From: Takakia lepidozioides
Taxonomy: Eukaryota > Streptophyta > Takakiopsida > Takakiales > Takakiaceae
DNA length: 64,000 nucleotides
Direction of reading: 5' to 3'
NCBI GenBank assembly: GCA_030704615.1
Contig: CM060732.1
Coordinates: 1,488,001-1,552,000, forward strand
The notes beneath the pieces were generated by a model. The model had not been told where the DNA came from and searched no databases. It saw only the letters and a list, made by a program, of their open reading frames with translations. The translations under genes were made by a program, and so were the position numbers. This document shows, piece by piece, positions 45,150-57,137 of this stretch; the stretch's first letter is position 1; every line of letters starts with the position of its first letter.

Positions 45150-45816
45150 TGCCAAATGAATGCAATGGAGGCCAAAAACGGGAAGTGGTGGGCTGAGTAC
45201 GATTATAACTGTGAATGGTGATCGTCAACAGAACTGACGTGCATGTCTTGGATGACTCGTGTTTGGATGAGTTTAATGGTTTGGATGAGATTAGCTGGGG
45301 TGAATTAGGAGTCATGGGGGGTTTGAGTAGACTGGATGAAATTATTTGAGTAGACCGGATGAAATTATTTGAGTAGACTGGATGAAATTATTTGAGTAGA
45401 CCGGATGAAATTATGTGGGGGCAGGTGCCGGTCTATGGGCCAGTGGGTGTCGTGAATGGCGCTAATACAAGTCATAACGGTAGTCTGGGTTGCATCGTAT
45501 TAAGTTGCTTGGGTAAAGTCTTATGGTGTGGAGATGGGCTGATTGGGTGAGGGTGGGTTGGGAGTGAGGTAAATGAGTGTATAATTGTGGGTGAATGCAT
45601 TGGAGGCCAGTGACGGAATGTGGTGCGCTGGGTGTGATTATAACAGTTGATGATGGTAGTAAACGGATGTGACGTACGTGCCTTGGATGAATCATGATTG
45701 GATGAGTTTAATAGTGGTTTGGATGAAAGTAGCTGGGGTGACTCCGGTGACATGGGGGGGTTTGAGTAGACTGGGTGAAATTATTTGAGTAGACCAGATG
45801 AAATTACTTGAGTAGA
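45150..45816. repeat. Imperfect tandem duplication (period about 435 bp)
   Basis: 45150-45413 and 45588-45816 are diverged direct copies: GAATGCA(A/T)TGGAGGCCA, GATTATAAC, TTGGATGA, GATGAGTTTAAT, AGCTGGGGTGA and CATGGGGGG follow in the same order in both. Each copy ends in TTTGAGTAGAC repeats. Confidence 0.75.
45322..45413. repeat. 23-bp tandem repeat, four units in a 46-bp higher-order pattern
   Basis: Four perfect-length units run TTTGAGTAGAC(T/C)GGATGAAATTA. The variable base alternates T, C, T, C, so the array grew as two 46-bp dimers. Two diverged units recur at 45761-45806. Confidence 0.92.
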
Positions 45817-46649
45817 TGCCAAGTTGCTCCTTAGGGACTTCTAAACTGGAATGCAAAGTTACAGCGACCTCAAGCTGAACTCGAAAGGACCCTCGTTCTC
45901 TACGAGCAACACAACTATAGATCTCAACTCCTACGTTAGAAACACAATAGGCACAACGGTGAGGAAAAAAAACACAGCAAGCAGCAGGGTGGCGGGCCGC
46001 CATCCCTAAGAGGAGCTGCTTAGCACAAAACAGCCGCGTAAGCAAAGTTTCTCAGAGATCAACGTAATCAACAATCTACGCACTACCCGGGAGCCTCCAC
46101 CACATTCTGAGCTTGAGATTACATGCTCCTTTCCTCTCAATGTGCATGCAAGATCAAGGGGCAAAGCAGGATGTTAAACTACGAGAGGGGAATCAACGCG
46201 TAGAACAAGGTGTTCAAGGTGTTTTCAAGCTCTGCGTGTGTCAGATTGTGTCAGCCCACACATACCAAATATCTTGTACACAAAGACCCCCTGACCAGCG
46301 GTCAGGGCGGGTTTATACAGCAGACCCTAAAGCAAGGCTTGCCTGCCGCGTGGCGAGGCGCAAGAGGCCCGCTACGCGGCGCCTCATTTTTTATTTTCGA
46401 CTTAGAGGTTCTTGTTAACTCTTGTGCATCATGCACTAGAGCATGTAGCCCAATGGTTGGGAGTTTATGCCTTGCTTGTGCATAACCTATGTGATCTAGG
46501 GATCACGGAGTCCCTGACGGAAGCGTAAATTATGATGTCTCTTCATCCCAGGGACTACTGCGTTCTGTTTGAAGGTTTCGGTCTTTTATAAAGCTTTTCA
46601 GGTTTTTGTATCATACGATGGCACCATCCTGACCGGTCTTTACGTACTA

Positions 46650-46746
46650 CCCCCTAGGGCGCATTATGGCTCCTAGTGAGTCACTAGGGCGAGGCCAGTA
46701 GGCCGAGACCTAGGACGAACTAGGTGCCATAATGCGCCCTAGGGGG
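46650..46746. repeat. Hairpin/MITE-like palindrome, 28-bp arms
   Basis: CCCCCTAGGGCGCATTATGG at 46650 is answered by CCATAATGCGCCCTAGGGGG ending at 46746. The arms run 28 bp with one mismatch around a 41-base centre. Confidence 0.9.
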
Positions 46747-46756
46747 CGCTTCCCAG

Positions 46757-46955
46757 GCGTAAAGGAATTTTAGGGGCAGATTATGCGAGGCCCTGATTGG
46801 CTGCAGGCCATAATGAGGCAATAAAAGTCAAACTGCCGATTATGGCAGTCAAACAGCCGATTAGGAATGCAGAATGCGCCAGCGCCTGGAGCGTCGATCT
46901 TCTGCATTTTAATTTGCCTCAAAAAAGGCAGAAGCTGCCCCCTAAATCCTTTACG
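46757..46955. repeat. Second inverted repeat beside the palindrome
   Basis: GCGTAAAGGAATTTTAGGGG at 46757 and CCCCCTAAATCCTTTACGC ending at 46955 are inverted copies with small gaps. The interior has repeated GCCATAATG/GATTATGGC words like those in the neighbouring palindrome. Confidence 0.7.
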
Positions 46956-48056
46956 CAATGGTAAGAGACATAACAACGATGGAGCGCTGAAGGCACCATG
47001 CATCATATCCCAGGTAATGCTATGTCCAAAGTGACCTACGTGATCACACAGTCGAATGCAAAACCCTAAAGCCTAAAATTCTTCTAACCTAGTAGTGTGT
47101 ACTCTAAAACGAGATCTCTTGAGAATCACCAGACTTGTTGGACAGAGGTAACTGACGTTGGCAGAGATCGAATATGTTGGGTTTTCAAGACTCTGCAATG
47201 CTCATAGGGTTCTCCAAATCACATTTACTTGTGTAAGATGAGAATAGCGGAATTCTGCGTGTAGAGTTCAAGACAGATTTCCGGGTCTCTACTGACACTA
47301 AGGTGAGTTGCAAAGTTTAGCCCCACATTGGTGCTTGCAAATGGAGCCCCTTTGTGATTATATGTGCATTGTATTAGCATTCTGAGTGTTCCTTCCCTTC
47401 CTTGTCTCAAAGTTACTTGGGAGGATGAATCTTGGAGAGATAAGGGCTTATGAGTTGGAATTCTTGCAAGAACCTTGCAAATGTAAGTGCATTTGAGGGA
47501 AATGGTATACATTCTCAGTTCCAACAATGCTGCACACCACTTACAACTTCATTGGACATGGTAACATAATGACTGCAAGAAAAGACACATGATATCTTAC
47601 ACTCCATTCCACCACGGGACATTGTGAGCCATAAACTTCAGGAGACACTAAATTAGTTTGTAGTCACTACCCTGGTGTGGTAGATACCAATAAACTATTC
47701 AGCATCAATCAGCTTCATCTGAGAGTAATGCCTTTAATTCTGTGGTATTGACGTGATCAGCACACTTCTGTGATTTTCAGAGAAACTTCAAGCTGAATGA
47801 GGGACAAAAACAACTTAACAAGATTCAGCAAACAACCCTGTGCAAAGCAGAAATAAACCATGTAAGCTCTACTGACCTATGATCAGCTTCACCTTTGTCA
47901 CCAACAGCAACTATGCAGCTGATAGGTCAGTAATACACCCACTGCGTAGTGGAATTGAGAGCCACTAAGTCATTTATCCCAAGGAGTCTGACCAATTTAG
48001 CTGTCAGGGATCGCAATCTCAATGCTGCCTGGTTATCAATGTGGCAGGCTGGGCCC
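46956..48056. other. No gene recognised (downstream of ALG9)
   Basis: This is the 3' flank of ALG9, probably including its 3' UTR directly below 48057. No frame with convincing protein content. Confidence 0.5.
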
Positions 48057-51000
48057 TCACATATCTGAAGTGCTGTTTCTCCGTTTCAGCAAGCGGTAAC
48101 TTCCGAACGTATTTGCTTTGTGCCAAGCCCACGGAAAGAAGAACGCGCGATAGACGGGGTGTGATCTCTCATTGTCCAGAAATGGCTGCTCAAAGATAGT
48201 CTGCAAGTCAATGCCAATGCACAGCACACAGCTTAGGTCTTCTTGAGACTCCCTCCCTGGTGCTTCTGCTCATGACAAGAGTAAGGTAGAGGGGTTACGT
48301 GGCATCATTGATATCATTGGCAACACTTTGTCAGCCTTCTGTCAGCCCTAAATACCATGAAATGGGAAACTTAATGTTCTATTCTGTAGAAACACCACAA
48401 CTGGCTCCCACGGGGTTGGTAATCTGAGGATTATGCCCTCAAGGGTACTTCTTTAATAAGAACCAGCCATGACTGTCTCCCACAGTCTAGTACAAGTGTC
48501 CAATTGCCAAGGTCTATGGACCCATTCCATGAAGGCCAACATCGAAAGAGATACGTGCCGTTTTGAACACCATAAAATTCAATACCTGCCATGTTGCCTC
48601 ATCACCCCAGTAAGTCTGGCCAGGCCTTTTAAGATTGAGTTCCACCAAAAAGTCACAATCACCCACAGCTGACACCTGTCAAACAGCCGGAGACCAACCA
48701 CAGAAATGAAAAGCAACTTTGATTCTCATGGATTTGTTTCCATGTGTGGGTGTCTATTCAGAGGGAATAGTAGTGTGTGAGACTGTTGGCACTTGACTGT
48801 TCTGTATGAAGCACCAATAATAGCCTAAAATAATGGAAGAGGGACCAATGGTTTCTGTAGTACTTGGACATTCCAACAATCAATTGCTGCACATATAGAA
48901 CGGTTGGGGAGTGCACCATATGAAGTATGGTCGTATCATCCACACCCAACGATCTCTAGTTGGTGACTTTGCGTCCTGTCAGTGTCTATCACACAATCAC
49001 CATATCACCTCAACACCAGCAAAGATAGAAGTCAAGAATTAGGTCATCAAGGCATACAAATTGATGTGATGAGGCCTCATTTTTGTTGTTGAAATGCTTG
49101 GGGGCGGCTGCTGTTCCTCCCGCAGTTTGATCAAATGGAAAGGGGAGCATGCCTCCAAAACCATCATTGAGCCAGCCAACCTGATAGTTTGGAGCTGGCA
49201 AAAAGAAAGAAGAAGGGAAGCGGTGCCACTCACTGCCCACACAGACAGTTATATTTCCTGTACAGCATGGATATCAATTGAATTTGACAATGAGGACAAA
49301 ATCTCTAAAATGCAGTCACAGGCAACATGAGCTTCTTCTCAGCAAGGAAACAAGGACTAGACAGTTCAGAATTTTGGTGGGCAGATAGGCAGGTACCAGT
49401 TCCTGGGGCAGAAAGGGAGGTGCCATCCACAGAGGACAGATGGCCATAGACCTCCATAGGAGCTGAGTAGCCACGCACCAGTGACTGTGTCCTGCTGTAG
49501 GAGAGCACCAATATGACACCCAGTGTGATTGGCCGAAGCACTTTCGCACCCTGTGGAGCGAGGCAACGAACATGAACATAAAAGCAGGAAAAAAATTTCA
49601 CACAAACATAGACATGATTGATATCAGCATGTGAAGCTTTGGCTTAGCATGATGCAAAATCTCCACTCTGAGTACTTATTAAATATAACCTATAATGACG
49701 TATAATACTGAGTGGTTTGAACTACTGCATATACGACCAACAAATTTTGAAATAATGCCAAGTTCCAGACCATTGTGTCAGGAAGACCAGAACCTAGGTC
49801 CAGGTGCACTCATAACCTGGAACTACAGTACAAGTGACATGTAAGTATGTGAGTGTGTTCTACAACAATTCCGTTTTAAACAACATCTACTCTCTACCCT
49901 CTCTTATTCAGCCTAACAGTCGAGTGCAGGGGAAAGGCCGGAGCTTCACCTCAGACAACAATGAAAGGAAGTTTCCGCGTGACTGAGGGAAAAAGTCAGG
50001 GAAGCTATCAATGGTGGCCGCAGAAGCCAGGCAGATGAGTGGATACACTGGGTATAGAAACCTGCACATTAAAGCCAGGCCCAAATGACTAGAGAGATAA
50101 CAACAGAGCTCAGAACAGAGTGAGATGCACAGCACTTCATGGTGGTCCTGTCCACATATTCAACCCCTAGACAGATTTTGCTAATCAAGCAGATCACTTA
50201 GGTTCTTAAGGAGTGCTCCTTAGGAGTGAGAGATCATCCAAACAGCAGAAAAAAATTGGAACCCACCTCTCCTCCTTATGGGGCTGCAGTGTCAGGAACC
50301 CAAGCCACAAGTAAAGTGGCAAAACCGCAATAACGAGCCTACCCAACTTCTTTCGAGATGTAACCAACGGCACCATGGGAAAGAGCAGCGCAAACAGCAG
50401 AGCAAAATTGAAGTTATTAAACCCATTTTGGAAGTAGAAGAGGGGGCCTTCAACCCCATACAGAGTACTGCCCTCCTTAGAAGCAACATTATAGAGGACT
50501 AGATTAAGTACAGAGGATGTCCATCGCCCATAGAAATAGCGATCAGCCAACACAGAGAACACCTGGATGCAGAGAAGCAGCACGCACCCACTGTCATGTC
50601 AAATAGAGCTTGTTTTGTGTGCTGCAATAAGTCATCAATGGAAATGGGGGCTAACGAAGTCAGGACCCATTGCATGGAATCCATTTTGTCCCTCTGTGGA
50701 AGCTGGGACCTCATAATATCTGACACTACGACCTGATGTCACTGGATGCAGTATATTTCCCAAATTTTGCCTTAGGATTCCTCCCAAATTCATGGCTCCA
50801 GTCCCTTTCATTTTGAAATAAAATAAAAATCTCAACCACTAACTGCTTTGAGAAATAAATCCAAATGTTTGCAAAGTCCTGAGATGAGAGATCCCGACAG
50901 TTGATTGGAAATCTAATTCCATTGAATGACAAAATGTTTTTTCTTTGCAGTCGGAAGAGACACATTTCCATAAGTGGTGGAACATGCAATTGTGTCTATA

Positions 51001-53869
51001 ATGGGAACCGAGTAATCCCACGCGAATGCAATTAATCTAGGAGTGTATCGACTGGTTGCTTAGGATTAACCATGGTGCAAATCGTAGTAGTCAAGCCAGC
51101 CCAAAACACTTGAGCAAAACCTCCTGTCGCCAGCGAGTATACCACAAGTGGGGTAGCAGCCAGAGCAGCAAAAGGCCACCCCATGAGAACACCAAATGCT
51201 GCCACTGCCACAGTTTCCCTCGGTTTGTTTCCGGAGAGAAGTAGCGCTGACGCTAATGTGATCCCATACATGGAAAAGGTGCTTGGCAATAGACCTGAAA
51301 ATTCCACATGAACTTGAGACGACCAAGTCAACATAAAGGGGCTGAGGAGGCGTACCACCGACCTTTTCTCAATCAAGATTTTGAAATTAAAAACATTCAT
51401 TATCGGTCCCAAATTCAAAAGCAACCTGACTAGATCTCCCTTCTTGTAGACTCAGCTCCATTGAACTCAGTGGTGAGAAAGACAGTCTATAAATTGCAAA
51501 AGCTGCAAAGCAGCTGCTGAGTTGTGTTAGGCCACGACATCTTTTTGTGGTGCCATTCAGGCAGTGTCTCCAGTACCATTCCCAGTGAACTCCCTCTTAC
51601 AGGTATTCCTTTCTTACAAATTGGTCAAAACCAGAGGCTAAGGAGAGTGAGAACAGGTCAGCAAACATACATACTGGTGCTTGCGTTGAAGCACCCACTG
51701 CTGAGACAAAGAAGCACCAGTGTGTAAACACCCAGCCTTGCTCCATACCCCCGTGTCACCACTGCTACCAGTGTTGCCTCCGTGAGTGCCGAAATCAAGG
51801 CCAAGGCAAGCCTCACAGTGTAGAATACTTGCACCTGAAACAAATTGAAGTATATTTTCAAAATGATTTGAAATGCCCTAGAAGTCATTTCAACAACTAT
51901 GAATGTAGTCATGACATCCAAATCCATGATGTGATAGCAACCATCTGGCTATCCTGCTGCAAATACATCTGAAGTGTCTTGGAGACTAGCCGTGGTCGAT
52001 CCACTACATCACTTTCATTGAACATCTTCATTAATATTTGGAACACTGTGACACCTTGCTAGACTTAAAAATAAATAATACAAATTACTCCACTCCCCCC
52101 ACTCCCTTATCTACCTCTCTCCTTTAGAAATGCAGTAGAACTGCTTGATTGTGCCGTCTCTATTTCTTTGGCTATTGGCTCTTGGCTATCATGGAAACTC
52201 AGCCCCAAATTGCCATAGCACTTGCACACAAGCGACGGCAGTTTAGTTGTAGGGGACTGAGTGGTGTTTAAAGGCTTGTATGGAATCCTTCCTAGAGCAG
52301 GGCATTCATTCCCATACTAACTCTAACCCCTTACCTTGCACATATGTGACACATGTGGCAGCAGAGAGAGTAAGAAGGAAATATGTCCTAAGGGAGGCAA
52401 TAGACAGAGTGGGGCAGCAGATGGCCCAACAACACAGGTGCACCTTATTTAGATCAGCACTGAACAACCAGGATGCAGGGCCTGCCACGATAGTGTGTAG
52501 CAACAAGTATAGGTAGGACCGCAAACCAAACTCTGAACTGCACACAGACAAACACACCAAACCCCAGCAACATGCACATGAATTCTTTAGCAGTGATACA
52601 GAGCCTGGTCTCAGGGACACCTTGTCTCACTTTACATTAGATGCATGGAGTCTCAAGATGGCCAGTTGAAAGTTCTTGACTAAGTCAATATGTGTTGGGG
52701 ATATGCTGTCACCAATCAAGAAGGAAAGCCATGTGTTTCTGGTTTGTCAAATTCACAACATCTTGAGTTTGCATGAAAGCTTCAAGGTTATGGTGGCCAG
52801 AACTGCATGCTGAAACTTCAAACCTTACACCTCAAACTTGTTTTCATTTCCAGAATGTGTAATTACCCAAACAACAAAAACGTAGACACTTTTAAACTGG
52901 GTTGAGGGCCGTACAGCCGATTAAGCTAAGACTTCTAATGCACCACAGGGACGACTGATCATACATGATGACAGGGTACAGGGTTTTAGGCATCCCCATT
53001 GGCAAGTATGAGAAGCCTTGTCCTCAGTAATAGACATGTAGTGGGATGTCAATGATTACTTGTATGGTAGAATGTTAGGTGTTACCATATGGAATCCTCT
53101 GTATCTAGTTCCGATATGAAGTCCTCTACACATCGATACTATGTCTAACCAACTGATTCTTCCAAGAAATTTTCTTCTGAAATTTTGGGCGAGACAGTTA
53201 AATCCTAAACCCTGTAAATACAGTTTTATAGTAACATGGACATATTGACAGGACCTGCACCAAGGGGGCTAATCAGTGATGGAAATTCAAGGAAAGACCG
53301 AAGTATAACCAAGTGGCTCTCGGGACTGAGCTGTTTTCACCAACATTTTAACTAATACAGGCAGCTTGCTAGAGATATTTACACTTGGAAGTGATTCAAT
53401 TTCGGGCCAGACTAAGAAGTTTGATTCCCATGCACACCCAATAAGGTAACACACCCCCAATCAGCCAACGTTATTGGCCACCAAATTCGCAGTATAAATT
53501 TATAGAGGGATATGTTCTTGCCTCATTCAATATATCATCATTTAGTTGGCTCACAACTCTGTTCTACCAGGGCCATGCATACCTGTACTCCCAGGTCTGG
53601 AATCCAGACTTGAAGAGAAGGTAATGGAGAGGCTCCCAGTAATTGAAGACCTCATCACAGTCATGCACAATGTTGTAAGAAGCGCTGTAGTAGCGAGCGA
53701 TCATGAGCGCTAAGAATGCTGTGCCCCAGCCCGGCCCTCCACTCTTTGCCGACCTTCCCACATTTGCCTTCTCTTCCTCCTCATTCATCCCATTCACAAG
53801 CTCAGAAACCTGGCCAGCCTTGTCGGTTGGCCCACGTTTGCGAAGATTGGACTGCATAGCTATGGACAT
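48057..53869 (-). CDS. ALG9: ALG9, dolichyl-P-Man alpha-1,2-mannosyltransferase (ten exons)
   Basis: Exons, 5' to 3': 53869-53583, 52537-52444, 51834-51675, 51294-51071, 50562-50267, 50061-49950, 49550-49397, 49257-49058, 48675-48586, 48200-48057. All introns are GT-AG, all phases agree, and the total is 1761 bp, 586 residues plus stop, close to plant ALG9. The enzyme is a GT22 membrane protein of the ER that adds the seventh and ninth mannose from dolichol-P-mannose to the lumenal lipid-linked N-glycan precursor. Seen: HDCDEVFNYWEPLHYL (residues 69-84, the GT22 acidic loop), FNASTSLLPSTFSMYG across an exon join, RWTSSVLNLVLYN, NGFNNFNFALL, QPHKEERFLYPVYPL and VGSEWHRFPSSFFLP. Multiple hydrophobic segments match the multi-pass fold. 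The start is the first ATG at 53869; a second is four codons on. No lesion was found. Confidence 0.95.
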
Positions 53870-55400
53870 CGTCGCATGTCCCCGCAACCCCAACACACCC
53901 ACGCCCAAGGCTTCCCTCTCTCTCTCTCAAAACTTCTACGTCTCGCTCGAGACGATGAATGAACAGAGATGGACCAAAATGATGTTGATGCCAGTAACAA
54001 GTCACTGGGATAGGTAACAGTAACAAGAGCATATCAATATGAAGCGAGACGTTTGTTGGCTCTCTTGTAAAGAGAGACTTTGCGGAGACATGGAAGTCAA
54101 TGGAGAAAATGTGGTCAAAGTACCTTACACCTTGTCAAGGCGTCGATTGGTGTGTTGTGCTGAGTCATGCTCCCTAGTCTTACCTTCCCTTATGAGAGCC
54201 AATTGCCGTTTGAGGCTTGTTTTGTTGGCCCTGCCCGACAGGGTAGGGACTACACATCAAGTTGGCCAAAGTGACCTTAACCTTATATCATGGGTTGTTC
54301 CATGAGACTTAATGGGAACATGAAATGTTTTAGTTCACAGTTGGGCACATGTTACACTTCATGCTGCCACCTCTTTGCACCCTTGCCATTGTCATCCATT
54401 CTGCACCTCTGACATGATTTACGCACATGAGAACGAGTTCTCACGTGTTAACACATTGAAATCGTCAAAATGGGAGGCTTGTGGAGGGTTTGCACTTTCT
54501 GCATTTCACAGCATTTTAAAATTTATTTTCCACCCCTTGTTTCTATCTGCCAGTGCCCTCTGACCCGTTGCCTAGATTTCCACCGATAACGGTTGATATT
54601 GCCTGTTGCCAAAATTTGAGGTTTTCCAGCAGAATCTGTCGGCAATGTCACCGGGACATGTCCGGCATGCATCTCCGGCAGCGATGGCATGCATGTGTGC
54701 ACATGTAGTGTACGTAGATGGGCATGGTGTTCAGACATGTGGCAGCAACAGATGCATGCACAGATGTGCTCTGCATCAATGGCATCATACCATGTGTACA
54801 TGACAGTGCCCATTTCATTTTGCATGGGCGAGATTGTTTAGAAACCGATTTATTCTAGCGACGACCGAAGGTCTGAAGCTAGTTTAGCGTAGAGCAGGAA
54901 TAGGGTGCCATAGTGCCACGTTTTCGTCGCCACGTTTCGTCATCAAATTTCGTCAATCTGCCCGGACTGCCCGCCCAAAATACGCCAATAGAAATTGCCG
55001 CGCCAACGTTTTCGGAACTGCCCGAAATGCCCGGATCTTGATTTTCTTGATCTGCGTTTACCGCCATTGTTCACCTTGCTAGCTGCAAGCTCTCAACGAA
55101 TTTGAGGAAATCCATGTTGAGCTGAAGACTTGTTGAGGCAGATGAAGGATCAAGCAAATGATGGGGGAAGGGTGTCGTTTTTTCTTAATGTACGATCTAA
55201 AGAAGTTTGTATATCTTGTAAAGGTGGGCTCCTGGCTCCTGTCACTACCATGATTTGGTATTCTTCCTGATGTTTGCAAGGTTCTTGGGAGAGTCAACTT
55301 GGTCTTAGCAGGCCGTGTTCAATCTCTACCTGCTCAGATGTACCGTGGTGGTTCTCACAGATCAATCCGTGAGTCAAAATCATGGCCGCGCAGGTTGAGT
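53870..55400. other. ALG9 upstream region, no further gene recognised
   Basis: It must hold the ALG9 promoter. A CT-rich tract on the plus strand (CTCTCTCTCTC near 53920, GA-rich on the ALG9 strand) lies about 50 bases before the start codon, a common plant 5' leader feature. Short frames elsewhere are not convincing. Confidence 0.45.
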
Positions 55401-55413
55401 GGAGGTGGTAGAG

Positions 55414-57118
55414 GACTTCATGAACCTCAAACCAGCTGCTTGGTGGGACAAAGGAGGCAAAAAGGTGAATGCCTGCAGATTACCAGATGTCATTCTGAAG
55501 GCTGCACACACAAGAGGTTCTTTAGGGTTGATGTTCGGTGAAATCCTCCATGGGTCATGACACAAGGTCAAGGACAATGTGGTGATTGCACATTCTTCTT
55601 CAACCTATTTCTGTCTGTTTAACCCTCTCATCAGACTCGGCCTTGAGATGCATATTGAACTCTGTAAGTTAACTCGTTGGGTGGATCTGTGGTGGTTAGG
55701 AGTGACTTTGACAAGTTACTGCTGATGTGGCAGCATGAAAGTATCCAAAAATAGATAACATGGATGAGGAGAAGACATTTTACCTTGTCTTCCCCTCTTA
55801 TCAGAATCTGCTCTACATTTCCATGTTGAATTCTGCAAGTTAGCTGATTGAGTGAACCTTTGATAGTTTGGAGTGACTTTGACATGATACTGCCAATGTG
55901 ACACAAGAAAGTATCCAAAAACAGGTAAACAGAGATGAGGAGAAGCTGTGGGATGAATACTTTTCTGACCCCAGCCAATGGTGGGACAAACGAGGCAAAA
56001 AGGTGAATGCCTACAGATTACCAGATGTCATTCTGAAGGCTTCAGGCACAAGCTGCACACACACAAGGTCCTTTAGGGTTGATGTTCGGTCAAATCCTCC
56101 ATGGGTCATGACAGAAGGTCAAGGACAATGTGGTGAGGCACCTTCTTCTTCAACCTATCTGTCTGTTTTACCCTCTCATCAGATTCAGCCCTAAGATGCA
56201 TATTGAACTCCGTAAGTTAGCTCATTGGGTGGATCTGTGATTAGGAGTGACTTTGACAAGTTATTGCCGATGTGGCAGCATGAAAGTATCCAATAACATA
56301 TAACATAGATGAGGAGAGGGCACCTTCTTCAACACATTTCACCCTGTTTTCCCCTCTTATCAGAATCTGCCCTAAATTTCCATGTTGAATTCTGTAAGTT
56401 AGCTGTGAGTGAATCTTTAATGGTAGTTTGGAGTGACTTTGACATGATATTGCCAATGTGACACAGGAAAGTATCCAAAAAGGAGAAGTTGTGGGATGAA
56501 TACTTTTCTGACCCCAGCCAATGGTGGGACAACTAAGGCAAAAAGGTGAATGCCAAATTAAACACGTAACAGAGATGAGGAGAAGCTGTGGTATGAATAC
56601 TTTTCTGACCCCAGTCAATGGTGGGACAACCGAGGCAAAAAGGTGAATGCCTGTCAGATTACCAGATTTCATTCTAAACGCTGCAGACACAAGTTGCACA
56701 CACAAGAGGTCCTTGTTTTACCCTCTCATCAGACTCGGCCCTGAGATGCATATTGAATTTTGTAAGTTAGCTCGTTGGGTGGATCTGTGGTGGTTAGGAG
56801 TGATTTTGACAAGTTACTACCGATGTGGCAGCAGGAAAGTATCCAAAAACAGATAACATAGATGAGGAGAAGCTCGTTGGTTGATCTATGGTGTTTTGTA
56901 GTGATTTTGATATGTTACTGTAGGTAGGGTTGGGGTGTTTGCTGGAAGAACTTCACGCCGTCAGTCTCAGCTACTTCAGCTGCTAGCAGCAAGGCTGAGG
57001 TTGTTTTCCCTCTTATCAGAATGGGCCCTAAATTTCCATGTTGAATTCTGCAAATTAGCTGGTTGAGTGAACCTTTGATAGTTTGGAGTGACTTTGACAT
57101 GATACTGCCAATGTGACA
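55414..57118 (+). repeat. Tandem array carrying PDF-motif coding units
   Basis: The marker TGGTGGGACAA...GGCAAAAAGGTGAATGCC starts at 55441, 55979, 56521 and 56619: three units of about 540 bp plus one short unit of 98 bp. The non-coding halves (GTGACTTTGACA(T/A)G..., GTATCCAAAAA...) repeat as well, up to 57118. The array ends 20 bases before the PPR start codon. Confidence 0.88.
55940..56125 (+). pseudogene. PDF motif unit like those of organellar ssDNA-binding (OSB) proteins
   Basis: This is the best unit of the array: LWDEYFSDPSQWWDKRGKKV, then RLPDVILKA and a segment ending NPPWVM. In OSB proteins the PDF motif has LW..YF.NPS.WWDNR..K, P-D-F about ten residues later, and a final P-P-W. 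Here PDF reads PDV (PDF in the fourth unit, RLPDFILNA). PDF motifs bind single-stranded DNA in mitochondria and plastids. No SSB/OB-fold domain is seen upstream, so whether this was an OSB gene or a PPR-PDF gene cannot be decided. Units at 55414-55556, 56483-56560 and 56579-56715 are more damaged. Confidence 0.62.
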
Positions 57119-57137
57119 ATAGGGAAGTACCTCAACC

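Noticed and set aside
45322-45413. Direct 23-bp repeats suggestive of a CRISPR array
   Set aside because: Units are contiguous with no spacers, and the genome is eukaryotic; this is a minisatellite.
46445-46520. tRNA gene or SINE from the A-box-like TAGCCCAATGG
   Set aside because: No acceptable B box follows at the right distance and no cloverleaf can be drawn.
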